DNA of 64,000 nt from Polynucleobacter sp. 31A-FELB (GCF_018882405.1 NZ_JACVOO010000003.1:1-64000), one strand, 5' to 3'; counted from the first letter of the stretch, positions 48,885 to 60,451 are shown. Notes: generated by a model not told the origin, from the sequence alone. Translations and numbers: made by a program.

Positions 48885-49997
48885 TTGAATATCTTACAAA
48901 AATCCCGTGCCGCCCGGCTAGCCTTAGTAGTGGTTTTTTTGATCAACCCAGCCTTGGGAAATGTTCCAGAAGGAAGCGCTTCGGCCACCCTCAAAGATAA
49001 TCGTATTAGCCTGCAATTTAGCCAAATTGAAATGACTGAACTTTTGCAGGTTTTGGCAAAAATGGGGAATACCAACTTCCTCCTCAGCGAATCTATTCAG
49101 GGCAAGATCTCGGTCGATCTCAAGGACACCCCTTGGCAAACTGCCCTCCATTCCATTCTTGCCAGTCGGGGATTAAGGCTTGTCCGAAATGGCGATATTT
49201 ACTGGATTGGCCCTCATGCAGAAATTCAGAGTTTTCAAAAGTTTCGACGGGAGGATGCCGCCCTACCTTTTGGGGGCGATCACATTAATAGCCCTCGCCA
49301 GATCCTTATTGAGGCTCGCATCGTCGAGGCGGATCAGCGCTTTGCCCGCGAACTAGGAATGAAGTTGGGATACCAGGCCAATGGCATTGGCAATCGCCCA
49401 GATCAAAACGCCAGCGCCAATCTTGATCTGGGAGGGACTGGCTTAGCTGGCTTTAACCCAGCCACCTTGGCTGCAACCCTGGTTTCCAAGAATGCTGCCA
49501 GACTACTACAAATAGAGCTTTCAGCCCTCGAATCTGATGGTCAGGGCAAGATTCTCTCCAACCCCCGGATCATGACTGGCGATCAAGTTAAAGCCACAAT
49601 TGAGCAGGGAACTGAGCTGCCATATCAAGTGAGCTCTCAAAGCGGGAGCAAATTACAGTTCCGTAAAGCCAATTTACGCCTAGAGGTCTTGCCAAAGATT
49701 CATCCTGACGGGAAGATCTCAATGTTGGTAGGGATCAATAAAGACACTATTGGCATGAAAACCGAACAGGGCTATGCCATTGACACCAAAAATCTCAGCT
49801 CCGAGGTAACCGTTGAAAATGGGGGCACAGCCATCATTGGAGGTATTTTTCAAACCACCGAACGCGATGATGAAATCAAGGTTCCACTTCTCGGTGATAT
49901 TCCCTTGATTGGCCATTTATTTCGACACAAATCCAAATTAGCAGATAAAACTGAGCTATTAGTCTTCTTAACCCCCACCGTGCTGGACAAACACTAA
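48885..49997 (+). CDS. Short secretin of the PilQ/HofQ family
   Basis: 370 residues, about half a full PilQ and close to E. coli HofQ. A signal peptide ends near NPALGNVPEG. An STN/N1 domain (LQFSQIEMTELLQVLAKMG) precedes RQILIEARIVEADQRFAREL, and the secretin domain holds GKILSNPRIMTGDQVKATIE and GGTAIIGGIFQTTERDDE. It ends PLLGDIPLIGHLF-KLADKTELLVFLTPTVL. There are no AMIN domains. The start is TTG at 48885, six bases after the previous gene. It forms the outer-membrane channel for type IV pili or DNA uptake; aroK follows. Confidence 0.85.
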   Translation: MNILQKSRAARLALVVVFLINPALGNVPEGSASATLKDNRISLQFSQIEMTELLQVLAKMGNTNFLLSESIQGKISVDLKDTPWQTALHSILASRGLRLVRNGDIYWIGPHAEIQSFQKFRREDAALPFGGDHINSPRQILIEARIVEADQRFARELGMKLGYQANGIGNRPDQNASANLDLGGTGLAGFNPATLAATLVSKNAARLLQIELSALESDGQGKILSNPRIMTGDQVKATIEQGTELPYQVSSQSGSKLQFRKANLRLEVLPKIHPDGKISMLVGINKDTIGMKTEQGYAIDTKNLSSEVTVENGGTAIIGGIFQTTERDDEIKVPLLGDIPLIGHLFRHKSKLADKTELLVFLTPTVLDKH

Positions 49998-50009
49998 TAA
50001 AATCGGAGG

Positions 50010-50534
50010 GTGAACTCTTCATCCAACAATATCTTTCTGATTGGCCTTATGGGCGCCGGGAAGTCGACCGTCGGCAAATTGCTGGCCAAGAAATTGGGTC
50101 GTCGATTTTTGGATGCCGACCATGTGATTGAAGATCGTTGCGGAGTCAAGATTCCCGTCATCTTTGAAATGGAAGGTGAGGATGGATTTCGCAAACGTGA
50201 GGCTCAAGCCATCAAGGATATTACCGCTGAACATGATGTCATTTTGGCAACTGGTGGTGGCGCCGTACTCCTGCCCGAGAATCGTCAGCTCCTCAGCGAA
50301 AGAGGGACAGTAATTTATCTGCACGCCAATCCGATGGAGCTATGGCATCGCACTAAAGGTGGTGAAGGTAGGCCGCTACTTAAAAATGGTGATGCAAAAA
50401 AGATTTTAGAAAACCTATACGCCATTCGTGATCCCCTGTATCGCGAAATCGCTGACTATGTAATTGAGACTGGAAAGCCCAGCGTCAATCAACTAGTCAA
50501 TACCCTCATCATGCAACTCGAACTCTCCGCATAA
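50010..50534 (+). CDS. aroK: Shikimate kinase
   Basis: 174 residues. Phosphorylates shikimate with ATP in the aromatic pathway. Walker A is [12 protein letters not shown], the shikimate-binding DADHVIEDR follows, and [14 protein letters not shown] is the second substrate motif. The start GTG at 50010 directly abuts GGAGG (50005-50009), an unusually close spacing; no later start keeps the P-loop, so coupling with the secretin stop 13 bases upstream is likely. First of the aroK-aroB pair. Confidence 0.95.
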   Translation: MNSSSNNIFLIGLMGAGKSTVGKLLAKKLGRRFLDADHVIEDRCGVKIPVIFEMEGEDGFRKREAQAIKDITAEHDVILATGGGAVLLPENRQLLSERGTVIYLHANPMELWHRTKGGEGRPLLKNGDAKKILENLYAIRDPLYREIADYVIETGKPSVNQLVNTLIMQLELSA

Positions 50535-50542
50535 ATTTATCC

Positions 50543-51625
50543 ATGAAAACATTAGAAGTTGATCTAGGCAATCGTAGCTACCCCATTCATATCGGTACGG
50601 ATTTAATAGATCAGCCAGAATTATTTAGCGCTTGCGAAAAAGCGACCTCAATTTATATCGTTACCAATACGACAGTTGCACCTTTATATGCAGAGCGTCT
50701 CACCAAGACTTTAGAGAAGCTCGGTAAGCCCGTCAGAACGATTGTGCTGCCTGATGGGGAGTCTTATAAGGACTGGAAAAATCTTCAATTGATTTTTGAT
50801 GACCTTCTTAAATTTGGTGCTGATCGCCAAACTATGTTGGTGGCTTTAGGTGGTGGTGTTATTGGTGACATGACCGGGTTTGCTGCTGCCAGCTTTATGC
50901 GCGGCATCCGCTTCATTCAAGTGCCAACAACCTTGCTGGCCCAGGTGGACTCTTCTGTCGGTGGCAAGACAGGTATTAACCACCCACTCGGAAAAAATAT
51001 GATTGGGGCGTTTCATCAGCCAGCAGCAGTGATTGCCGACCTCAATACCTTGAAGACATTGCCTGCCCGCGAGCTTTCTGCAGGTCTAGCTGAAGTGATC
51101 AAACATGGCGCAATTGCAGATGCTGAATTCTTAAGCTGGATAGAAGCAAATGCAAAAGCTTTGCTAGCGTGCGATACCGCAGCAATGGCGCATGCAGTAT
51201 TACGCTCTTGCGAAATTAAATCAGCTGTTGTTTCAGCAGACGAAAGAGAAGGCGGCATCCGTGCCACTCTCAATTTTGGACATACCTTCGGTCACGCAAT
51301 CGAGGCCGGCATGGGTTACGGTGAGTGGTTACATGGTGAAGCTGTTGGCTGCGGCATGGTCATGGGTGCAGACCTCTCACGACGTCTGAACTTCATCACT
51401 CAAGATGAAGTTAATCGCTTAACTCAAATTATTGAGTCTATGAATCTGCCGATTGTTCCACCCAAGTTTGGCGCCCAGCGTTATATGGAATTAATGCAAG
51501 TAGATAAAAAGACTGAGGGCGGTCAAATTCGTTACGTCGTTTTAGAAAAGATTGGCAAAGCGCAAATTAAGAGTGTTCCCGATGCTCAGGTCATCGAGAC
51601 CCTAACAGCGACTGGGGCAGTTTAA
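50543..51625 (+). CDS. aroB: 3-dehydroquinate synthase
   Basis: 360 residues. Closes DAHP to 3-dehydroquinate with catalytic NAD and zinc. The NAD-binding segment is [19 protein letters not shown] and the following [19 protein letters not shown] is the family signature. Zinc ligands lie in [10 protein letters not shown] and in [13 protein letters not shown]. It is 8 bases after aroK and tail-to-tail with cyaY (14 bases apart). Confidence 0.96.
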   Translation: MKTLEVDLGNRSYPIHIGTDLIDQPELFSACEKATSIYIVTNTTVAPLYAERLTKTLEKLGKPVRTIVLPDGESYKDWKNLQLIFDDLLKFGADRQTMLVALGGGVIGDMTGFAAASFMRGIRFIQVPTTLLAQVDSSVGGKTGINHPLGKNMIGAFHQPAAVIADLNTLKTLPARELSAGLAEVIKHGAIADAEFLSWIEANAKALLACDTAAMAHAVLRSCEIKSAVVSADEREGGIRATLNFGHTFGHAIEAGMGYGEWLHGEAVGCGMVMGADLSRRLNFITQDEVNRLTQIIESMNLPIVPPKFGAQRYMELMQVDKKTEGGQIRYVVLEKIGKAQIKSVPDAQVIETLTATGAV

Positions 51626-51639
51626 TTATCTAGCTTGCT

Positions 51640-52023
51640 TTATTTTTGAATCAGACTGATAGCAATCGCCTGCCCAGCCTGAGCGCTAGCAAATTCAGAT
51701 AAATCAGCGAGAAGCTCGCGCCCTGTTTTGGTATCTAACCATAGGGGCGTAGCTAAAGTTCCAGCCCAGCGATAGTGATAACCGCCAGATTTAGCCGCTA
51801 CCCAGATTTCATGTAAAGGTGGCTGTGTATTAACCACAATGACGCTGCGATCCCTAAATCGAATATTAATCACGTTTCCGCCCTGGCGCTCTACATCGAG
51901 GTCTAAATCCAGTGCATCGTCTGCAGCCTCTAGGGCCACTTCTATTGACTGTAATAAATTGCTGCCCAACTGATGGAATTGCTTATCGTCAATGGTTTCC
52001 ACAGTCAAATTGCCTGGCTTCAT
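51640..52023 (-). CDS. cyaY: Frataxin-like iron-sulfur assembly protein CyaY
   Basis: About 127 residues. The acidic first helix (QSIEVALEAADDALDLDLD) and the strands GGNVINIRF, VVNTQPPLHEIWVAAKSGGYHYR give the frataxin fold. It regulates IscS-driven cluster assembly. I favour ATG at 52023, seven bases after AGGA; ATG at 52068 would give 142 residues and abut the divergent lptM start. Divergent cyaY/lptM is a known arrangement. Confidence 0.9.
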   Translation of the reverse strand: MKPGNLTVETIDDKQFHQLGSNLLQSIEVALEAADDALDLDLDVERQGGNVINIRFRDRSVIVVNTQPPLHEIWVAAKSGGYHYRWAGTLATPLWLDTKTGRELLADLSEFASAQAGQAIAISLIQK

Positions 52024-52070
52024 ATTAGAGTCCTGCATGCTATATTCAATCATTCGTTTTAGAGACATTC

Positions 52071-52259
52071 ATGATAGCGATTCTTAAAAGAACTCTTGGC
52101 ATTAGCCTTCTAATATCCCTTGTTGGGTGTGGGGTAAGAGGGCCCTTATATTTGCCAAATGTGCCACCGGCGCCTAGCCCTCCCTCTGAGCCAGAACCCA
52201 AAGGCAAGCTCTATCCACCCCAAAGCCCTGCTGCAACTAACCCATCATCGGCCAAGTAA
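52071..52259 (+). CDS. lptM: Small outer-membrane lipoprotein LptM (YifL)
   Basis: 62 residues. The lipobox LISLVGCGVRGPLYLP is typical of the family (acylated cysteine followed by G-x-x-G-P-L-Y). A proline-rich tail follows. LptM helps mature the LptD-LptE complex that inserts lipopolysaccharide. The TAA stop overlaps the lysA ATG by one base; divergent from cyaY. Confidence 0.9.
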   Translation: MIAILKRTLGISLLISLVGCGVRGPLYLPNVPPAPSPPSEPEPKGKLYPPQSPAATNPSSAK

Positions 52260-53557
52260 TGACAAGTAAAGCAATTCCACTCCCTGACCTAGCTGGATTT
52301 ACAGAACGCAATGGCAATTGGTATGCAGAAGAAATTCCTTTGTCAGATTTGGCAAAAGAGTTTGGCACGCCTTTGTATGTCTATAGCAAAAAAGCGTTAA
52401 CCGAGGCATATCAAGCCTATGACAAAGCTTGTGTAGATTCTTCTGGCAAAAGACGTGCTCGCGTTCATTACGCCATGAAGGCCAATAGCAATTTAGCTGT
52501 GATTGATTGCTTCAAAAAATTAGGCTCTGGCTTTGACTTAGTTAGCGGCGGTGAATTAGCTCGCGCACTGGCAGTTGGTGCAGATCCAAAGAGTTTGGTA
52601 TTTGCAGGTGTTGGCAAATCCGCCCATGAAATCGCTCAAGCATTGCAAGCAGGTGTTAAATGCATCAATGTGGAATCGATTGCTGAGCTACATCAAATTA
52701 ATCGCGTTGCTACAAAACTCAATTGCCGCGCCCCGATTTCTTTGCGCGTGAATCCCGATGTGGATGCACAAACTCATCCATATATCTCTACTGGATTAAA
52801 AGGAAATAAATTCGGCATTGCTTATCACGAGGTTCTAAAAACCTATCGTGAAGCTGCATTGCTTTCGCAAATTGATGTAGTTGGTATTGATTGTCATATT
52901 GGCTCACAAATCACCACAACCGCACCCTACCTTGATGCGCTTGATAAGGTACTCGAGCTAGTTGCTCAATTGAAAAAAGAAGGTATTGAGATTCATCATC
53001 TCGATTTAGGTGGAGGCCTTGGCATTTCATACGGCGATGACAACCCGCCTGACATTACTGAGTTCACCAACACCCTACTCAACCGTGTTGCTGAGCGCGG
53101 CTTTGCTCACCTCGATATCGTCTTAGAGCCCGGCAGATCCTTGGTAGGCAATGCTGGCGTGCTGCTGACTCAAGTGGAATACCTCAAGCCCGGTGCTGAG
53201 AAAAACTTTTGTATTGTGGATGCAGCAATGACTGAGTTGATGCGTCCAGCCCTATACGAGGCTTATCACGGAATCGTTCCAGTCCAAACCAAACAAGTTG
53301 CAAGCTCTACTTATGACATCGTTGGGCCTGTATGCGAATCTGGTGACTGGCTCGGAAGAGATCGCAAGCTTGCAGTTGAAGAGGGTGATCTGCTGGCTAT
53401 CTTATCTGCTGGTGCTTATGGTTTTGTAATGGCATCCAATTACAACACCCGGCCAAAACCTGCTGAGATCATGGTTGATGGCAAGAATGCATATGTCATT
53501 CGTGCACGTGAAAATGTTGCCGATCTCTTTGCTAGTGAAACTACCCTGCCAAACTAA
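52259..53557 (+). CDS. lysA: Diaminopimelate decarboxylase
   Basis: 432 residues. PLP-dependent last step of lysine synthesis. The PLP lysine is in VHYAMKANSNLAV, the glycine-rich phosphate loop is HLDLGGGLGISYG, and the substrate cysteine is in GPVCESGDWLGRDR. IDCHIGSQI and EPGRSLVGNAG are also typical. It overlaps lptM and is followed by a strong terminator. Confidence 0.96.
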   Translation: MTSKAIPLPDLAGFTERNGNWYAEEIPLSDLAKEFGTPLYVYSKKALTEAYQAYDKACVDSSGKRRARVHYAMKANSNLAVIDCFKKLGSGFDLVSGGELARALAVGADPKSLVFAGVGKSAHEIAQALQAGVKCINVESIAELHQINRVATKLNCRAPISLRVNPDVDAQTHPYISTGLKGNKFGIAYHEVLKTYREAALLSQIDVVGIDCHIGSQITTTAPYLDALDKVLELVAQLKKEGIEIHHLDLGGGLGISYGDDNPPDITEFTNTLLNRVAERGFAHLDIVLEPGRSLVGNAGVLLTQVEYLKPGAEKNFCIVDAAMTELMRPALYEAYHGIVPVQTKQVASSTYDIVGPVCESGDWLGRDRKLAVEEGDLLAILSAGAYGFVMASNYNTRPKPAEIMVDGKNAYVIRARENVADLFASETTLPN

Positions 53558-53597
53558 ATTTAATTAATAACGCCTTTAGGTAAATTTCTAGGTAATA

Positions 53598-53626
53598 AAA
53601 AACCCCGCTACTTCAGCGGGGTTTTT
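53598..53626. terminator. Strong bidirectional terminator between lysA and cytochrome c4
   Basis: Twelve-base perfect stem AAAAACCCCGCT (53598-53609) / AGCGGGGTTTTT (53615-53626), loop ACTTC. T-runs on both strands make it a terminator for both converging genes. Confidence 0.92.
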
Positions 53627-53647
53627 GTTTTGTACTGAACGTAACTA

Positions 53648-54382
53648 TTAATGCAAGCCAGCCATGTAATCAGCAACAGCTTTCATTTCTTGATCAGAAA
53701 GCTTAGTTGCGATCGTTGTCATCTGAGTGCTATTTTTACGAGTGCCTTCGCGGAACGCTAGCAACTGCGCAGTGTTGTACTCAGCCCACTGACCACCCAT
53801 GCGTGGGTACTGTGATGGGATGCCGGCACCAGTTGGGCTATGACATGCTGCACATGCTGGAACGCCCTTAGCAGCGATACCGCCACGATAAATACTTTGA
53901 CCTAATTCAATCGTGTCTTTGTTCTGAGCAACACCCTGTGAAACTGGCTGACTAGCCAAGTAAGCAGAAATATTATTCATATCTTGCTCAGTCAGGGTAG
54001 CAGCCATTCCCATCATGACCGGGTTAGCACGAGTGCCATCCTTGAAGTTCTTTAATTGCTTGGCTGTGTATGCTGCATGCTGAGCAGACAACTTAGGCCA
54101 AGTAGCGGTTGCACTTTGACCTTTAGGGCCATGACAAGTCAAGCAGGCAGTAACGCCACGACTAGCATCGCCATTAGAGTAAAGCGCTTCACCAACAGCA
54201 GGGTCGACCTTAGGCTTGCCAGGAACAGCTGGCTTAGCAGCGGCTTCCGCCATCGGGGCAGCAGCAGGCGCAGGATCTGCGGCGCTAACCACACCAGAGA
54301 AGCTGGTCATAGCCAGTAATAAGCCAGTGGCCAGGCTAGCGCTTACGCTAGTTAATTTGGAGATTTGAGAGGTTTGACGCAT
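53648..54382 (-). CDS. Di-heme cytochrome c4
   Basis: 244 residues. A signal sequence ends near SGVVSAADPAP. An alanine/proline-rich linker leads to two cytochrome c domains, with heme sites CLTCHGPKG and CAACHSPTG. Likely axial methionines are in NPVMMGMAA and KNSTQMTTIA. It carries electrons in the periplasm from the bc1 complex to terminal oxidases. Divergent from engB across 114 bases. Confidence 0.93.
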   Translation of the reverse strand: MRQTSQISKLTSVSASLATGLLLAMTSFSGVVSAADPAPAAAPMAEAAAKPAVPGKPKVDPAVGEALYSNGDASRGVTACLTCHGPKGQSATATWPKLSAQHAAYTAKQLKNFKDGTRANPVMMGMAATLTEQDMNNISAYLASQPVSQGVAQNKDTIELGQSIYRGGIAAKGVPACAACHSPTGAGIPSQYPRMGGQWAEYNTAQLLAFREGTRKNSTQMTTIATKLSDQEMKAVADYMAGLH

Positions 54383-54496
54383 TATGTTTACCTTGGCAAA
54401 AATTCCTAAAAGTGTTTGGGCCCTACTTTTACAACCTTTTACCCAACACCATGAGATATTTCATGATTTTGCGTGATTTTACAATAGCTTCTGGAC

Positions 54497-56165
<1,669 letters not shown>

Positions 56166-56179
56166 CTTTTGATGGTGAG

Positions 56180-56208
56180 GACTGAATAAGTAAAAAACTT
56201 ATTCAGTC
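56180..56208. terminator. Hairpin between convergent hemB and dsbD
   Basis: Twelve-base perfect stem GACTGAATAAGT (56180-56191) / ACTTATTCAGTC (56197-56208) with an AAAAA loop. No long T-run follows on either strand, so termination may be incomplete. Confidence 0.6.
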
Positions 56209-56217
56209 TCGAGTAAT

Positions 56218-57891
56218 TTAATTTGCTAGTACTTTTTTCAAGCGCTCGGCAAAACGCTGTGGCGGCATATAGCCAATTACCCGTTGATCTTTTAACTCTT
56301 CAGAATTGAGATCAAAGATCAAAATTCCGGGTGGGCCAAATAATCCAAAGCGCTTCAATAAAGCCTGATTGTCGGGGCTATTCTTTGTAACGTCAGCTTG
56401 CAGCAAAACAAACTTCTGCAGCTCTTGATTCACTTCAGGATTTGCGAAAGTATTGACTTCCATCTCCTTACAAGAAATGCACCAGTCTGCATAAAAATCT
56501 AAGAGCACCAATTTCTTTTGTTCTTTTGCTTGAGCTAAGAATTGCTCTAACTGCGCACTAGATTCAATTACAGCAAAACTCGCATTTCCAATCTGATGTT
56601 GGCGCTGGCCATTGGCAGCGGTAGTAGTCACGCCGCTGCTGCCATTCTGTAAAAGCGGTGAAGCAATCCATGCCGCAGTAGCAACCAATAAAACACCCAA
56701 TGTTCTTTGCAACCAAACCATCCAAATGCCAGTTGATGGAATTAATATGCGCGCTTCTATAGCAATAAAGAGAAGTGGCAAACCCATACCCAAAGCCATC
56801 ACAAAGAGGAGGCCTGCCCCCAAACTCATTGAGCCTGTTTGGGCAATAAAAGCGAGTACCCCAGCTAAAGGGGCGGTAATACAAGGGCTGGCAACTAATG
56901 TAGAAATTCCGCCCAAAGCAAAGGCACCTGCAAAACTGCCTCCTTTATGACGCCCCGCCAATTGATCCACCTTTTGCTGCCAAGATTGGGGCATTCTGAG
57001 CTCATATAGACCAAAAAGACTGCCTGATAAGGCCAGTAGAAGCAATGCAAACCCAATCAGCGCTATAGGGCTCTGTAGAGCTCTTTGGACGCTTCCACCT
57101 AAGGCAGCCATCAAGACTCCAGCCAAAGCATATACGCAGGCCATACCGAGCACATAGGCCACCGCCAATAAGCTGGCGCGGCCCTTACTGATGGATTGTT
57201 TACCCTGCGTTCCAAATACCACGCTCGAGAGAATCGGTAGCATCGGAAGTACACAGGGAGTGAAAGCTAATGCCAGACCCAGAATGAAGAAAGCCAAGAA
57301 AAGATATCCTGTTGGGGTGCTTTCTAAAAAGCGACTAATGGCATTAACGTCATCACGCTCACGCCATACATCTATTAGGCTCAATTCTTTTTTGGGGGTA
57401 TTACCCGCTTCAACGCCTTCCAATAATTCTGGTATCGGCCCGGCCTTTACCCCAGGGCCCGCAAGTAGGAACTTGAGAGTCATTGGCGGATAACAAATTC
57501 CTGCTTCAGCGCAACCTTGTAACTCCAATTCTAGATATAAAGGCTTTCCCACTTCCGCTTTTTTATCTAGCGTAAGTAGAAATGCCTGCTTATAAACCTG
57601 CATTTTCTTTTGAAAAGTTTCGTCATACTTTTCAATTCCGGCAGGCAGCGATGCCTTTACAAGCGCTAATTTATTGGGCTCGGAGCCCATCTTGAAATGC
57701 AGGGATTCTTGATAGATGTAATAACCCTTAGCTGGAAAAATTTCCAGCTCAATGTCATTCGTATTTACCACCCACGTTGCTTCAGCCTGAAATGCTTTCT
57801 CAGGCGGTAGGAATTCTGGGGCTGCAATAGCATTACCAACAAAGAATAGGATTGCAGCCAGAACTGGGATGAATTTATTAATCAATCTCAT
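56218..57891 (-). CDS. dsbD: Thiol:disulfide interchange protein DsbD
   Basis: About 557 residues. Passes electrons from cytoplasmic thioredoxin across the membrane to DsbC. A signal peptide ends near FFVGNAIAAP. The N-terminal domain has the cysteine pair in GCAEAGICYPP. The membrane domain has eight segments with cysteines in FTPCVLPMLPI and SPCITAPLAG. The C-terminal thioredoxin domain carries DWCISCKEME. I chose ATG at 57891; 5 bases separate it from the cutA stop, so they are probably co-transcribed. Confidence 0.94.
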   Translation of the reverse strand: MRLINKFIPVLAAILFFVGNAIAAPEFLPPEKAFQAEATWVVNTNDIELEIFPAKGYYIYQESLHFKMGSEPNKLALVKASLPAGIEKYDETFQKKMQVYKQAFLLTLDKKAEVGKPLYLELELQGCAEAGICYPPMTLKFLLAGPGVKAGPIPELLEGVEAGNTPKKELSLIDVWRERDDVNAISRFLESTPTGYLFLAFFILGLALAFTPCVLPMLPILSSVVFGTQGKQSISKGRASLLAVAYVLGMACVYALAGVLMAALGGSVQRALQSPIALIGFALLLLALSGSLFGLYELRMPQSWQQKVDQLAGRHKGGSFAGAFALGGISTLVASPCITAPLAGVLAFIAQTGSMSLGAGLLFVMALGMGLPLLFIAIEARILIPSTGIWMVWLQRTLGVLLVATAAWIASPLLQNGSSGVTTTAANGQRQHQIGNASFAVIESSAQLEQFLAQAKEQKKLVLLDFYADWCISCKEMEVNTFANPEVNQELQKFVLLQADVTKNSPDNQALLKRFGLFGPPGILIFDLNSEELKDQRVIGYMPPQRFAERLKKVLAN

Positions 57892-57896
57892 GGGAC

Positions 57897-58229
57897 TTAC
57901 TTTACCTCGGCCTGAACCCACTTGCCATACGGCGCTTCATATTTTTCAGGGGCATAGGCAATCACCTCCGGCAAATCATAAGGGTGATGACTTTTGATGA
58001 AATTAGAAATATCTACCCATTTATCTGCAACCGTCTTTGCTGACAATAGAACTTCACTTGCTTCGCAAATCTTGCCTTCCCAGCGATAGATGGAATACAC
58101 ACCCTCCTGAATTTGTACACAAGCAGCTAGCCGACTTTCAATCAATTGATGCGCCATTTTCTTTGCATCTTCAAATGATGCAAAGCTGGTGACAACAATC
58201 AGCAATTCGGTAGATTTTTCTAGGGCCAT
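57897..58229 (-). CDS. cutA: Divalent-cation tolerance protein CutA
   Basis: 110 residues, trimeric ferredoxin-like fold. It shows VTSFASFEDAKKMAHQLIE, RLAACVQIQEGVYSIYRWEG and YDLPEVIAYAPEKYEAPYGKWV. Its cellular role is unclear despite the name. It lies between rplQ and dsbD, as in related species. Confidence 0.93.
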   Translation of the reverse strand: MALEKSTELLIVVTSFASFEDAKKMAHQLIESRLAACVQIQEGVYSIYRWEGKICEASEVLLSAKTVADKWVDISNFIKSHHPYDLPEVIAYAPEKYEAPYGKWVQAEVK

Positions 58230-58255
58230 CCTGTATTTATAACCGTATAAATGAA

Positions 58256-58281
58256 AAAAGCCAGACCGAAGCCTGGCTTTT
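58256..58281 (-). terminator. Terminator of the rpsM-rplQ (alpha) operon
   Basis: Stem AAAAGCCAG (58256-58264) / CTGGCTTTT (58273-58281) with an 8-base loop. On the minus strand the stem runs into six T residues, a good rho-independent signal between rplQ and cutA. Confidence 0.85.
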
Positions 58282-58297
58282 AATCTTACTAAAGGGC

Positions 58298-58690
58298 TTA
58301 AGCCTCTTCAGCTACTGCTGTTTCTTCAACTTCTGGACGATCTACCAACTCAACCAAAGCCATAGGTGCATTGTCACCATGACGGAAGCCAAACTTCAAA
58401 ATACGAAGGTAGCCGCCTGGACGAGTTGCGTAACGTGGGCCGAGCTCTGTGAAGAGTTTGGTCACGATATCGCGATCGCGTGTGCGATTGAATGCTAAGC
58501 GACGGTTTGCTAAGTTATCTTTTTTACCCAAGGTAATCAAAGGCTCAACAACCATGCGCAATTCTTTTGCTTTTGGCAAAGTGGTTTTAATCACTTCGTG
58601 CTCCAAAAGAGAATTGGACATGTTGCGCAGCATCGCTAAGCGATGTGATGATGTTCTGTTTAATTTGCGTAAGCCGTTTCCGTGACGCAT
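58298..58690 (-). CDS. rplQ: Ribosomal protein L17
   Basis: 130 residues. Starts [17 protein letters not shown], the family signature, with [24 protein letters not shown] following. It binds 23S rRNA near the exit tunnel. Last gene of the operon. The acidic C-terminus ([10 protein letters not shown]) is a usual variable tail. Confidence 0.97.
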   Translation of the reverse strand: MRHGNGLRKLNRTSSHRLAMLRNMSNSLLEHEVIKTTLPKAKELRMVVEPLITLGKKDNLANRRLAFNRTRDRDIVTKLFTELGPRYATRPGGYLRILKFGFRHGDNAPMALVELVDRPEVEETAVAEEA

Positions 58691-58706
58691 GATGCTTCCT
58701 TTCTAA

Positions 58707-59687
58707 TTATTTCTCGAGGTTAGCTGGAGGCCAGCTTTCGAGTTTCATGCCAAGACTTAAGCCACGAGCCGCCAATACATCTTTGATTTCATTCAAAGAC
58801 TTACGACCTAAATTAGGCGTCTTCAACAATTCATTCTCTGTACGTTGAATCAAGTCACCGATGTAGTAAATATTCTCAGCCTTCAAGCAGTTTGCAGAGC
58901 GCACTGTGAGTTCGAGATCATCAACCGGACGCATCAACATTGGATCAACCATTGATGAGCGACTTGGTGCGAGATCACCAGAAACTTCGCTGCTTTCGAG
59001 GGCTGCGAATACAACTAACTGATCAACCAAAATGGTAGCGGCTTGACGAATCGCCTCTTCAGGAGACAACACACCATTTGTTTCGATTGTCATTACGAGA
59101 CGATCAAGGTCGGTACGTTGCTCAACACGAGCAGACTCAACAGCATAGCTAACACGGCTTACTGGGCTAAATGAGGCATCCAATACGATACGACCAATGA
59201 TCTTGGTAGCTTCGTCATGGTATTGACGCATATTGCCTGGTACATAGCCACGGCCTTTTTCAACCTTGATCTGCATATCCAACTTGCCACCAGCTGACAA
59301 GTGAGCGATAACGTGATCAGGATTAATGATTTCTACATCATGTGGCAAGTCGATATCTTTTGCAGTAACAACGCCTGGGCCTTCCTTACGCAAATTGATA
59401 GTAACTTCATCACGTGACTGCAACTTAAATACGATCCCTTTGAGGTTCAACAAAAGGTTTACTACATCCTCTTGAACGCCATCTAATGTGGAATATTCAT
59501 GAACAACACCAGCAATTGCTACTTCAGTTGGTGCATAACCAACCATCGAGGACAACAAAACACGACGTAATGCATTGCCAAGTGTGTGGCCATAGCCACG
59601 CTCGAACGGCTCCATCACAACCTTAGCTTGGTTGGCAGTAAGCGCTTCAACAGAAATAATTTTTGGCTTGAGCAAATTTGTTTGCAT
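58707..59687 (-). CDS. rpoA: RNA polymerase alpha subunit
   Basis: 326 residues. The N-terminal domain ([22 protein letters not shown]) dimerises and nucleates core assembly. The C-terminal domain ([23 protein letters not shown] and [19 protein letters not shown]) binds UP elements and activators. It lies 16 bases upstream of rplQ. Confidence 0.98.
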   Translation of the reverse strand: MQTNLLKPKIISVEALTANQAKVVMEPFERGYGHTLGNALRRVLLSSMVGYAPTEVAIAGVVHEYSTLDGVQEDVVNLLLNLKGIVFKLQSRDEVTINLRKEGPGVVTAKDIDLPHDVEIINPDHVIAHLSAGGKLDMQIKVEKGRGYVPGNMRQYHDEATKIIGRIVLDASFSPVSRVSYAVESARVEQRTDLDRLVMTIETNGVLSPEEAIRQAATILVDQLVVFAALESSEVSGDLAPSRSSMVDPMLMRPVDDLELTVRSANCLKAENIYYIGDLIQRTENELLKTPNLGRKSLNEIKDVLAARGLSLGMKLESWPPANLEK

Positions 59688-59709
59688 ATTTTTCCTTGAG
59701 AGTGCCTAA

Positions 59710-60333
59710 TTAGCGTGAATACAATTCAACGATCAAACTTTCATTAATTTCACCGCTAATATCTTCACGGTCAGGCACTTGCTTAAACGTTCCCTCGAGC
59801 TTGGCTGCGTCAACTGAAACCCAAGTAACAGCTGCCATTTGCCCAACCAAATTGAGTGATTCTGTAATACGCGCTTGCTTCTTCGCTTTTTCACGAATCG
59901 CCACTACATCACCAGGCTTAACCTGAATTGATGGAATGTTTACAGGGCTGCCATTGAGCAAAATTGCGCAATGAGAAACCAATTGACGCGCTTCAGCACG
60001 AGTAGAACCAAAGCCCATGCGATAAACCACGTTGTCTAAACGTGACTCAAGCAACTGGAGCAATGTTTCACCAGTGTTGCCCTTACGACGCTCAGCTTCT
60101 GCGAAGTAACGACGGAATTGACGCTCTAATACGCCATAGATACGCTTAACCTTTTGCTTTTCACGCAATTGATTACCGTAATCAGATGTTCTTGAGCCAG
60201 ATGTACGGCCATGTTGACCAGGCTTAGTATCTAACTTGCACTTGTCTGACAGGGCGCGACGTGCGCTCTTTAAAAATAAGTCGGTACCTTCCCGACGTGC
60301 TAATTTGGCCTTAGGCCCTAAGTAACGTGCCAC
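59710..60333 (-). CDS. rpsD: Ribosomal protein S4
   Basis: 207 residues. [16 protein letters not shown] start, [23 protein letters not shown] and the S4 RNA-binding domain [24 protein letters not shown]. It nucleates 30S assembly and, in E. coli, represses its own operon. A 118-base gap with a hairpin separates it from rpsK. Confidence 0.98.
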   Translation of the reverse strand: MARYLGPKAKLARREGTDLFLKSARRALSDKCKLDTKPGQHGRTSGSRTSDYGNQLREKQKVKRIYGVLERQFRRYFAEAERRKGNTGETLLQLLESRLDNVVYRMGFGSTRAEARQLVSHCAILLNGSPVNIPSIQVKPGDVVAIREKAKKQARITESLNLVGQMAAVTWVSVDAAKLEGTFKQVPDREDISGEINESLIVELYSR

Positions 60334-60375
60334 GATGCTTTCCTTTCTTTGCCGCAGTCTTACGACCGGCGGTGA

Positions 60376-60399
60376 GTTCGCCTTTTAAATCAGGCGAAC
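60376..60399. other. Inverted repeat in the rpsK-rpsD gap
   Basis: Seven-base arms GTTCGCC (60376-60382) and GGCGAAC (60393-60399), loop of 10, inside an unusually long 118-base spacer of an otherwise tightly packed operon. It could be an RNA structure controlling rpsD or a processing site; it lacks the T-run of a terminator on the minus strand. Confidence 0.4.
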
Positions 60400-60451
60400 A
60401 GTGGGCTTTAATAAAAAACTACTAAAACTGTTGTACTGCCAACTTCCAAGC

